The notes beneath the pieces are model-generated. The model had not been told where the DNA came from and searched no databases. It saw nothing but the letters and a program-made list of their open reading frames with translations. From positions 1-27,390 of the forward strand of contig JBFMAE010000192.1 in the NCBI GenBank assembly GCA_040756085.1: DNA of 27,390 nucleotides, read 5' to 3'. Shown one piece after another: positions 1-9,420 of this stretch (its first letter is position 1; each line of letters begins with the position of its first letter). A program made the translations under genes and the position numbers. This DNA is from JBFMAE01 sp040756085. Lineage in GTDB: Bacteria > Desulfobacterota > BSN033 > UBA1163.

Positions 1-93
1 CTCAAAGAAAGAATCCTGTTGGGAATCAAAGAAATCAACGATTCACCCGTAGTGCATCGCTGGAAGAAATTCAATTTCGCTCATGCTTTTTAA
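1..93 (+). CDS. 3' end of an unidentified gene (partial)
   Basis: An open frame runs from the first base to a TAA at 91-93 and gives 30 residues containing VVHRWKKFNF near the end. The gene enters from outside the window. The composition looks like a real C-terminus, but I do not recognise the family. It is separated from carB by about 170 bases containing a good promoter, so it is probably not co-transcribed with carB. Confidence 0.4.
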   Translation, partial: LKERILLGIKEINDSPVVHRWKKFNFAHAF

Positions 94-169
94 CGTAAAC
101 ATATTAATGAAACGATATACTAGGTAATTCTAACATTCCCGATTAGACTAAAAACGGGTTCTTTTTGCC

Positions 170-198
170 TTGACACATCTCTCCGGTCTCACTATACT
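170..198 (+). promoter_or_regulatory. sigma70-type promoter of carB
   Basis: TTGACA at 170-175, a 17-base spacer and TATACT at 193-198 form a near-consensus housekeeping promoter, giving an untranslated leader of about 55 bases before carB. The ten-base word GACTAAAAAC occurs at 146-155 and again at 229-238, flanking the promoter. This could be a binding site, though nothing else supports that. Confidence 0.75.
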
Positions 199-261
199 TC
201 CATCCGACTAAATGACTTTCAATCAGGGGACTAAAAACAGTTCGTTATAGGAGACCCTTAT

Positions 262-3462
<3,201 letters not shown>

Positions 3463-3498
3463 GTGAAGCTCCCCGTGCGGAAGCACAGGGAGCTTCAC
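3463..3498 (+). terminator. hairpin terminator after carB
   Basis: Directly after the carB stop, GTGAAGCTCCC (3463-3473) pairs with GGGAGCTTCAC (3488-3498). Inside, after one C/A mismatch, GTGC pairs with GCAC around a GGAA loop. The roughly 15-bp stem is very stable, but only a weak T-run follows, so it may act as a terminator or as a 3' end stabiliser. Confidence 0.7.
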
Positions 3499-3584
3499 TT
3501 ACCATCTTCTATGAAGTTTCTTCCGCAGCACTTTCATCCTCCCAAAAAATCCTTTTTAAAACAGGACTCAGGCTGAAGCACAGC

Positions 3585-3845
3585 TTAAGGATTACACCGT
3601 TGGTTTAGATAGGCACACGCTCTCTTAAATGCTTCGTAATTCACCTTTGAAAACAACCCCCGTAGTGTGTCCGCATAGGCCTCCCAATCAGGCTTTGCCC
3701 TCTTCCCCTTCCTCAAAAAACCACCACGCTTCAAAGCATATTCAAATCGTGAAAACAGTGAGAAAAACTCAAAGACGATCTCCTTGTCAGTTAGCTCACC
3801 ATTTCCCACGACCATTCCTCCTGCGTCTGATTTTTGGTCTGTCAA
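3585..3845 (-). pseudogene. truncated conserved hypothetical protein
   Basis: An 86-residue frame with the stretch FFSLFSRFEYALKRGGFL followed by a W-x-AYADTLRGLF segment. I recall similar motifs from uncharacterised proteins of about 200 residues in many bacteria. If so, this is an N-terminal piece with the rest lost. The sequence beyond its stop (3500-3584) shows no continuation that I can read. Function unknown. Whether it is still expressed is unclear; no convincing ribosome site was found. Confidence 0.4.
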
Positions 3846-4067
3846 AACTGCAGACCAAAATCTCCAAAATTGTATTTCCTTTTCGTAACCACACTCATAA
3901 AGTCAATATTCAAGTCTGACCCCATGACCCCATAACTCTTCGACCCCTCAAAGACCAGAAGATCGCCCTCTTGGAGCAGCGGGTCTACAATTTTGAATTT
4001 GAGATTTCAGATTTTATATTGAAAATATTCCGCACTCCGTATTCCGAATTCCCCAATCGAGATGTAA

Positions 4068-4250
4068 GAAGCAGAAGTCTACCGAGTCGCCTTTGAGAAA
4101 GAGAAGGATCTCACCGACCGAGCCTTGAACCTGGCGGAGGTTGATAAGCCGAAATCGAATTGGGAGCTTCATGAGGTATTTGGGTTGGCGGTTTTTTTGT
4201 TCTTGGGTTTTTGGTCGGGGAAGGGTTTATCTTGCAAGAAATATTCTTGA
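4068..4250 (+). pseudogene. possible relic of a small membrane protein gene
   Basis: Between an in-frame TAA at 4065-4067 and a TGA at 4248-4250, an open frame without a start codon encodes a protein-like stretch: VAFEKEKDLTDRALNLAEV, then SNWELHEVFGL, then the hydrophobic run AVFLFLGFW. It resembles a small soluble-plus-one-helix protein that has lost its beginning. The AT-rich DNA before it (3846-4067) shows nothing else. This is recognition by eye only and could be wrong. Confidence 0.3.
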
Positions 4251-4267
4251 TTGGCGAATCATATCGA

Positions 4268-4534
4268 TTAAGCCTTTTTCCTCCTTTCACTGGCATGGAG
4301 CTCAGTGTTATCGCGATGGTCATTCAGGTCCTGCCTGAGTCCGTTTACATCCTCCCGCAGTTCCCGAATATCCTTTCTTATCCCTAAAAATTCCGTATCG
4401 ATCTTTTTAAACTGTTCATCATTTTTGTGTTCATGGCGTTCTAAGGTCTCCCTAACCATGTTAATACCCTCTATCACGGTATCGAACTTTTCTTTCACGT
4501 CCTCCAGGACAATCTTCAATTCATCAGAGGCCAT
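4268..4534 (-). CDS. small coiled-coil protein of unknown function
   Basis: 88 residues, strongly charged, with heptad-like spacing throughout (LEDVKEKFDTVIEGINMV, then LRQDLNDHRDN), predicting one long coiled coil with no membrane segment. AGGAGG lies five bases before the ATG, so the start is well supported. Such short coiled-coil proteins are common single genes in this kind of accessory DNA. I do not know a function, and the neighbours (a relic on one side, a dead gene on the other) give no clue. Confidence 0.7.
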   Translation of the reverse strand: MASDELKIVLEDVKEKFDTVIEGINMVRETLERHEHKNDEQFKKIDTEFLGIRKDIRELREDVNGLRQDLNDHRDNTELHASERRKKA

Positions 4535-4607
4535 TTATCCCTCCTTTTTCATACCGTCCAAAGTAACATTACCGTGTGTCAGAAGTCAACCAAAATTATA
4601 TCTCTAC

Positions 4608-5142
4608 TTATCCCCCACAACCTGCAACCCCTTCTTAGGTATGAACTCAAATAGATGGATCTATCCCATGAAGTTATCAGATACCGGGCTTCTACTGCGT
4701 CTACGGATAATTTCTTCCTTTCCACGAAGCAACCAGGTCTCGAGCAAGGCAAAGTATTTCTCAGTGAGATTAAGAGTTTCCTATATTTGGTAAATCCCTT
4801 TATCAACAAGGAGGAAGAGCTTTTTCCCCCTTCCTTCAATACAAGCGAGTCCAGAGGCCCTTAATAATAGGTATAATCCGTCAATATGGGGGTACGATTT
4901 CTAGTCGGGTCGCTTGAGTCCGAGCTGAATAGGACACGACAAAAGAGCATTGATTTCTTGCAATAAACTCCTTGGAAACTGGTGTGTTCCTGAAACTGGT
5001 AAGTCCTTTTCTTTTAAATAATTAAGAATTACATTAAAATCCCTTAGAATGGTTCCTGGACTGGTTGCCGTAATAATAGTGTCTTTTAGTATACGTTTAT
5101 GCTCATAAGAAAATTCAGATTTTTAAATGACAAGTTGACCAT
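4608..5142 (-). pseudogene. dead N-terminal copy of the pRiA4b ORF-3-like gene
   Basis: This region matches the first part of the intact gene at 7972-9210 at roughly 90% identity by eye but is broken three ways. One T is missing in the run at 5120-5124 (five T against six in the intact copy), shifting the frame at about codon 8. A TAG replaces a tryptophan codon at 4781-4783, and another TAG replaces a tryptophan at 4661-4663. The C-terminal half is absent. The position corresponding to the intact start is 5140-5142. No product is expected. Confidence 0.85.
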
Positions 5143-5235
5143 TCGATCCTTTACCTCCTCAAACCCTTTGCTTAATGAATTCAGATTCCTAACTCCAGTT
5201 TATCTCATGTTTCCAAAGATAGGTGTTGTGTGCGG
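4608..5235. repeat. duplicated segment, copy 1
   Basis: Same-orientation duplicate of about 8680-9292. Homology covers the gene fragment and continues upstream of its start, through ATTCCTAACTCCAGTTTATC and on to the GTGCGG word. A short insertion (around 5165-5180) distinguishes this copy. Confidence 0.85.
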
Positions 5236-5292
5236 TTTTCGCCGAATTGTCAAAGTTTTTTCTTTGAGGATGCAAAAGGTTTCATTGCGGAA
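5200..5292 (-). repeat. dispersed 'PGETFRxLKEKE' repeat, degenerate copy
   Basis: Contains TGTGCGGTTTTCGCCGAA and AAAAGGTTTCATTGCGG, weak matches to the better copies at 12126-12218 and 13028-13124. It is the most decayed member in the window. Confidence 0.45.
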
Positions 5293-5343
5293 TCGAGGAT
5301 AGATTCTCTATAAAAATTGAACCGTCCCTCTTTGACTTGTTTT

Positions 5344-5604
5344 TCACTTGTAAGCAGAACCCCTTGCCTCTATTGCCTTTATCCGGATGGTGTTTATATC
5401 CTCATGGATCTCATAAAGAATCCTTAGGTTACCGAGCCTGTAACGATACATATCCTTAAGCTCACCTTCCAGTTTCTTGATATGCACATGGTAACGGGGA
5501 TTCACCAAAATTGTATCAATGGCTGTATTTATCCGGCCCTGCAGCTTTTTGTTGGCATTTCTGTAATACTTGGCCGCATTTTTGTGAAGTATTACCTTAT
5601 GCAT
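5344..5604 (-). CDS. RelE/ParE-superfamily toxin
   Basis: An 86-residue basic protein with the RelE/ParE pattern: ILHKNAAKYYRNANKK at the start, a central KKLEGELKDMYRYRLGNLRI strand-turn-strand, then ILYEIHEDINTIRIKAIEARG. RelE-type members cut mRNA on ribosomes and ParE-type members poison gyrase; the sequence does not decide between them. It begins inside the last codons of the antitoxin gene upstream (8-base overlap), the normal TA arrangement. The family identification is confident, the target is not. Confidence 0.85.
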   Translation of the reverse strand: MHKVILHKNAAKYYRNANKKLQGRINTAIDTILVNPRYHVHIKKLEGELKDMYRYRLGNLRILYEIHEDINTIRIKAIEARGSAYK

Positions 5605-5818
5605 TTTTCAGGTCATCCCATGATACATAGGAGTCTTTCGCGCCCGATGCCCAATCCAAATCGGCCTGTTTGATCTGTCTCATCAATTTCTTATCAGCCA
5701 TGATTTCAAATGTCTCCCGCCAAGCCTCCATGTCCTCAGTTATCACCTCGTGGATGACGGACTTGAGTTCATCAACGGTCATATCTGAAACCTTCTTGGC
5801 AGATGTCTTCATTTTCAT
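5597..5818 (-). CDS. antitoxin partner of the RelE/ParE toxin
   Basis: A 73-residue acidic protein starting MKMKTSAKKVSDMTVDELKS, with a C-terminal half (LDWASGAKDSYVSWDDLKN) of the toxin-wrapping kind. It precedes the toxin and overlaps it by eight bases. In such pairs the antitoxin binds the toxin and represses the shared promoter. GGGGGTT lies a few bases before the ATG. No clear DNA-binding domain is visible, so it could also be a short neutraliser only. Confidence 0.75.
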   Translation of the reverse strand: MKMKTSAKKVSDMTVDELKSVIHEVITEDMEAWRETFEIMADKKLMRQIKQADLDWASGAKDSYVSWDDLKNA

Positions 5819-6193
5819 AACCCCCCTTGCTTTCCAAATTCATCTTCCCAATATTCTGTAAATACTTTACCAGGTTTAGAGAAATATCTCAATGATCAAA
5901 ATTGGATCATGCCGTCCAGAATTTGCAATATTACCTTTTCACGTTTTGGGTTCTATCAATTGTTCAAATTAGCCCTCTGAATATTTTTAAGAACCACTGC
6001 CTTTCCTCCAATAATACTTCTTCTCTTTTTTAAGAAGGCGGAAGGTTTCGCCGGGGAAATCTGGTGCCATAAACATCTTTTGGATCGAGAATATAGGAAA
6101 GTTCTCCATTTTTCCCTTGAAATGTTAATCACCAATTAACGAAATAATCATCTCCTCAACATTAACGTAATACTATATAAAACGGCATAATAT
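5819..6193. other. AT-rich gene-free stretch
   Basis: No supported gene. It holds one degenerate dispersed repeat (about 6010-6070) and otherwise AT-rich sequence with stops in all frames. Confidence 0.6.
6010..6070 (-). repeat. dispersed 'PGETFRxLKEKE' repeat, partial copy
   Basis: CGGAAGGTTTCGCCGGGGAAAT at about 6039-6060 matches the 3' core of the copies at 12126-12218 and 13028-13124; the 5' half of the repeat is missing. Confidence 0.55.
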
Positions 6194-6222
6194 TTGACAA
6201 ATCAAATTTAATATTGCATACT
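6194..6222 (+). promoter_or_regulatory. sigma70-type promoter of a tiny transcription unit
   Basis: TTGACA (6194-6199), 17-base spacer, CATACT (6217-6222). It lies 40 bases before the basic mini-ORF at 6262. Confidence 0.55.
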
Positions 6223-6261
6223 ACCTCCGGTACGAAAAGAAACGCTGTGATGGAGGTGGTT

Positions 6262-6351
6262 ATGCTGATAAAACGTCAATATACAAAGTCGAAGCATCTC
6301 AGGAGATTGAAGAAGCTGCTTGCTCAATGTAAAAGACAGGGACGTTGTTGA
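6262..6351 (+). CDS. 29-residue very basic peptide ORF
   Basis: ATG at 6262 with GGAGG five bases upstream, ending at TGA 6349-6351. The peptide begins MLIKRQYTKSKHLRRLKKLL and has about ten Lys/Arg and no acidic residue. It is flanked by a good promoter and a hairpin terminator, so a complete small transcript is plausible. It could be a real mini-protein, the leader of a small RNA, or the relic of a longer basic protein. I do not recognise it. Confidence 0.4.
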   Translation: MLIKRQYTKSKHLRRLKKLLAQCKRQGRC

Positions 6352-6400
6352 AAAATGACACTTCTCAAAGATATCTAAATCAAGATCCTAAATGAAAAAA

Positions 6401-6431
6401 GGAATTAGCCCTTCCGGCTAATTCCTTAATT
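6401..6431. terminator. bidirectional rho-independent terminator
   Basis: GGAATTAGCC (6401-6410) pairs perfectly with GGCTAATTCC (6416-6425). On the minus strand it is followed by TTTTTT and lies just past the tRNA 3' end, so it is probably the original terminator of that tRNA gene. On the plus strand TTAATTTTATTT follows and would end the small unit starting at 6222. Confidence 0.8.
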
Positions 6432-6436
6432 TTATT

Positions 6437-6486
6437 TGGCGCGCCCAGCCCGACTCGAACGGGCGACCTGCGGATTCGTAGTCCGA
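6437..6486 (-). pseudogene. 3' half of a tRNA-Arg gene (probable att site)
   Basis: Read on the minus strand, the sequence carries an anticodon loop CTACGAA (anticodon ACG, arginine), the 3' side of its stem, a complete T-arm around GTTCGAG and an acceptor end GGGCGCGCCA. Homology stops just 5' of the anticodon stem; the D-arm and 5' acceptor strand are absent and AT-rich sequence follows. A 3' half keeping its terminator is the typical trace left when an element integrates into a tRNA gene and supplies a replacement 3' end. The intact tRNA is not in this window. Confidence 0.8.
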
Positions 6487-6725
6487 AAAGGGCAATTTTT
6501 ATAACCCCTTGATTCTTTGCCTGGTTTCTCCTAAGTTTTTAAAAATATTGGCCAAAATTCATTTCCATATAGTTCAGTTTTTTACATCTATTTTGGTCTT
6601 TTTAACTTAATTTTAGCACAAATTTAGCACAGTATTTTTTTGACCATGACCTGCTGATTTTCAGTCAGAAGCCCATCTTCTTTCTCAGCCGTCGACACCA
6701 GACAAACCAACGATCACCAGAGACA
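6487..6725. other. possible element end with direct repeats
   Basis: Gene-free. TTTAGCACA occurs twice in close succession (about 6613-6632), next to the tRNA scar. Short spaced direct repeats here could be arm-type integrase sites. No integrase gene is visible. Confidence 0.35.
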
Positions 6726-7157
6726 CTACCCAAGATCTATCTCTTCCTTCAGGCCGACATTTTCGTGCAGGTACGTTCTGACGGAAGCAACAAACTCAGC
6801 AGCTTTATCCAGAAGCGGTTCCACCTGATCTCTTGTCAACTCAAAATATTCTCGATAATCGCCCCGTTGCCTGAGCTCAAAAGCCTTATTGAGAGAACGC
6901 CCCATGGATTCCGAAAAGAGTCCGCCTTTCACAAAGCGTTTATTAAAGTAAGAAAGCACGCCGCTATGCTTTGACGAGGAGTAGGGCTCATAGATGAGAA
7001 GAGCCAGGACCGCATAAAACATTCCATAATAAATACGATTGGCAACCGATCGGGGACTTTTCCCGCCGTCTAAGAGATAACGAGCTTCCTCGACGCTCTC
7101 CTTCGCCTGCTCCAACCTGTGCAGGGCAAGCAGATTCTTCTTCTCATCTGTCATCAT
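6726..7157 (-). CDS. HEPN-domain protein of an MNT/HEPN pair
   Basis: 143 residues, all helical, with the HEPN pattern ARYLLDGGKSPRSVANRIYY, YSSSKHSGVLSYFNKRFVK and a final RQRGDYREYF helix. HEPN proteins of such pairs are usually RNases, blocked when the partner nucleotidyltransferase modifies them. Here I find no R-x(4-6)-H active-site motif; the expected position reads RGDYREYF. This member may use other residues or not be a nuclease. The start overlaps the end of the MNT gene by four bases (ATGA), so the two are translated together. Confidence 0.85.
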   Translation of the reverse strand: MMTDEKKNLLALHRLEQAKESVEEARYLLDGGKSPRSVANRIYYGMFYAVLALLIYEPYSSSKHSGVLSYFNKRFVKGGLFSESMGRSLNKAFELRQRGDYREYFELTRDQVEPLLDKAAEFVASVRTYLHENVGLKEEIDLG

Positions 7158-7477
7158 AGAGGAACCCCTTCCCTCTGGATGACTTTGTAAATCGGGGCTT
7201 CGGACATCGGGCCCTCTTCCAATTCGTCCTTCCCGAAGACCAGTGCGGAAATGAAAACATCATGCTCCAGATTGATCCGATAAATGATGTCATCAATCTC
7301 CGCTACCATCTCCCGGTCATACTCAGGAATTTCTATCATGATATCCAAGTCAGAGTCTTCTCTTCCCTCACCCCTTGCCTTCGAGCCATAGAGACGGATA
7401 TCGATAATCCGATATTTCGTAAACAATTCCTCTCGCAGTTCTTTCAAAGCCCTCTCTTCATTTTCTGCCAGTTTCAT
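7154..7477 (-). CDS. minimal nucleotidyltransferase (MNT) of an MNT/HEPN pair
   Basis: The chosen ATG at 7475-7477 gives 107 residues beginning MKLAENEERALKELR; the open frame extends further but the added residues look non-coding. The polymerase-beta-like motif LYGSKARGEGREDSDLDIMI carries GS and the two catalytic Asp of SDLD, and a later EHDVFISALVF strand supplies the third acidic position. Such antitoxins transfer nucleotides (AMP in known cases) to their HEPN partner. The four-base overlap with the HEPN gene supports the pairing. Confidence 0.85.
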   Translation of the reverse strand: MKLAENEERALKELREELFTKYRIIDIRLYGSKARGEGREDSDLDIMIEIPEYDREMVAEIDDIIYRINLEHDVFISALVFGKDELEEGPMSEAPIYKVIQREGVPL

Positions 7478-7817
7478 GCACGCACCATCCCTTCTTTTCC
7501 TACCCCCACCAGCCTGGTTCAGGCAACTTGTCTTCGCGACACCAGCCCTGCTCATCATACCGCCCGGTGGCCCTGTCGGCAATGGCCTTTCACAATCTCG
7601 AATAACCTTGAAATCAGAAAGATTTCCTTATCAGACTTCGAGAATCTGTCAAAAATATATCAGATTATCTGTTTAAGATCAAATGCGCCATCAAATCGAT
7701 AGGTCGTCCCCTACCTATTTCCACCTCCTGGCCAAGAGCAAACTGACGATTTTCCAATCCGAATTCCCTGCCTACTCGCAGGCAGGCGCAATTGATATTG
7801 AGCTCCCCCAAAACCAT

Positions 7818-7834
7818 ACCCTGAGCTTGTCGAA
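7818..7834. repeat. short interspersed word ACCCTGAGCTTGTCGAA
   Basis: I recall this word (reverse TTCGACAAGCTCAGGGT) as very common between genes in many environmental bacteria. One copy is seen here. Confidence 0.5.
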
Positions 7835-7915
7835 CGTGCATACCCTGAACCCTGCCGAATGCGTGACGCCCAGCGATTCCTCTTTTCCCCTATCTATCAT
7901 TCCGGGCTAAGCCTG

Positions 7916-7934
7916 CCCCGTACCAGATACGGGG
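7916..7934. repeat. small palindromic element
   Basis: CCCCGTA (7916-7922), five-base loop, TACGGGG (7928-7934): a perfect 7-bp stem without a T-run. It resembles small intergenic palindromes rather than a terminator. Confidence 0.5.
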
Positions 7935-7971
7935 GAATCCACTGAATAGGATAGACGCAACACCAATCTCT

Positions 7972-9210
7972 TTACATTTCATAAGTAGGATATTGTTTTG
8001 GCGGTTTACCATGTTGTTCAAGAAGAATTTGTTTCTTAATTTTCCTATCCAAATCGATCTTTTCCAGTGTTACCTCGAACTCCCAATTGTCACCAAAGTC
8101 ATAGAGATAGGTCATTTTTTGCCCAATACGAAGCGGTAAGTTGCCTATTAAAACATCGTCTGCCCATGGGCCCTCATCCATATACGGATGATTGACCCGT
8201 TCAAAAGCCCCAAAGGGATTCTCATATTCGAATTGATAGAGATGGTCGTAATCAAACTTAACCGTGTCAAGAATGAATGATGAGAGTGACTCCAGAGAAT
8301 AACCTGCCGGGATAGCAATCCGGAACCATATTCGTCCCAGGGATATCTTGAAAATGTAAGTTCCTTCTCTAAAGATTCTTTTGGGAATAGATAAGCTCTT
8401 TTCCCACTCTGGAAAATAAGGCTGAAGAAGAGGTTGCAGCCTGCCGACTTCTGCCTTTTCATCTTTCTCTATTACCAAGGATTTCTCATAGTGGGAAAAC
8501 TTTTTATAAAGTAAAGCCAACAAAGCATCACCGAACGAAGTATGGTCAATCCTTTCAATCTGCCACCCCTCACCTTCAATAGGCGGGGCAGGCTTTATGG
8601 CGATAAGGCCGAACAGTTCGAGGAGTCCAAGGTTAAACCAACCGGGTATATATCTGATAGAATATTCGATACCCTTATCCTCCGCAACCTGCAACCCGTT
8701 CTTAGGTATGAACTCGAAGAGATGGATCCATCCAATGAAGTTATCAGGTATCAGACTTCTATTGCGTCTACCGATAATATCTTCCTTCCCACGAAGCAAC
8801 CAGGTCTCGAACAAGGTAAAGTATTTCTCAGTGGGATTAAGACTTTCCCATATTTGGTAAATCCCTTTATCGACAAGGAGTAAGAGGCTTTTCCCCCTTC
8901 CTTCAATACAAGCGAGTCCAGAAGCCCTTAATAGCAGGTATAATCCATCAATATGGGGGTACGATTTCTGGTCAGGTCGCTTCAGTCCAAGCTGAATAGG
9001 ACATGACGAAAGAGTATTGATTTCTGGCAATAAACTCCTTGGAAACTGGTGAGTTCCTGAAACTGGTAAGTCCTTCTCTTTCAGATAATTAAGAATTGCA
9101 TTAAAATCCCTTAGAATAGTTCCAGGACCGGTTTCCGTAACAATAGTGTCTTTTAATACACGTTTATGCTCGTAAGAAAATTCAGATTTTTTAAATGACA
9201 AGTTGACCAT
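7972..9210 (-). CDS. plasmid pRiA4b ORF-3-like family protein
   Basis: 413 residues from ATG 9208-9210, which has GGAGG five bases upstream; an in-frame GTG at 9222 would add four residues but has no spaced ribosome site. The C-terminal third (about 275-410) carries the pRiA4b ORF-3 pattern: IWFRIAIPAGYSLESL, then FEYENPFGAF, LIGNLPLRIGQKMTYLYDFG and DNWEFEVTLEKI. The function of this family is not established; members occur on plasmids and islands. The N-terminal 270 residues are unfamiliar. The N-terminal part is duplicated as a dead copy at 4608-5142. It is close to, and on the same strand as, the 585-residue helical protein gene. Confidence 0.8.
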   Translation of the reverse strand: MVNLSFKKSEFSYEHKRVLKDTIVTETGPGTILRDFNAILNYLKEKDLPVSGTHQFPRSLLPEINTLSSCPIQLGLKRPDQKSYPHIDGLYLLLRASGLACIEGRGKSLLLLVDKGIYQIWESLNPTEKYFTLFETWLLRGKEDIIGRRNRSLIPDNFIGWIHLFEFIPKNGLQVAEDKGIEYSIRYIPGWFNLGLLELFGLIAIKPAPPIEGEGWQIERIDHTSFGDALLALLYKKFSHYEKSLVIEKDEKAEVGRLQPLLQPYFPEWEKSLSIPKRIFREGTYIFKISLGRIWFRIAIPAGYSLESLSSFILDTVKFDYDHLYQFEYENPFGAFERVNHPYMDEGPWADDVLIGNLPLRIGQKMTYLYDFGDNWEFEVTLEKIDLDRKIKKQILLEQHGKPPKQYPTYEM

Positions 9211-9292
9211 CCGATCCTCCACCTCCTCAAACCTCTGGATTCCTAACTCCAGTTTATCTCATGTTTCCAAAACCAGGTGTCAGGTGCGGGTT
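8680..9292. repeat. duplicated segment, copy 2
   Basis: Same-orientation partner of 4608-5235; this copy keeps the intact reading frame. Confidence 0.85.
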
Positions 9293-9346
9293 GAATCCGA
9301 GCTTGCGGGACATCTATACCCGCCCATGGAACGGGTGGAACTTCTT

Positions 9347-9378
9347 CCATGCATCAACCCAAACCTTCAAATGCATGG
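9347..9378. repeat. inverted repeat
   Basis: CCATGCAT (9347-9354) and ATGCATGG (9371-9378) are perfect inverted copies 16 bases apart, between two minus-strand genes. No T-run follows. Confidence 0.35.
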
Positions 9379-9420
9379 GAGCACGTATTCTGGAGATCGA
9401 TCATCTTCCTTGATGACCTC

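Larger units (their letters stand above)
7478..7971. other. gene-free stretch with small repeats
   Basis: No supported gene; open frames here are short and of odd composition. Two small repeat elements lie at 7818-7834 and 7916-7934. The TTTCATAAG at the right edge is the 3' end of the next gene. Confidence 0.6.

Noticed and set aside
4305..4793. Plus-strand frame of 162 codons
   Set aside because: It is antisense to the coiled-coil gene and to the dead pRiA4b ORF-3-like copy. A similar frame exists opposite the intact copy at 8597-8860, as expected for a shadow.
7478..7582. N-terminal extension of the MNT gene
   Set aside because: The extra 35 residues (rich in Gly, Pro, Arg) do not resemble the family; the ATG at 7477 gives a normal MNT start.
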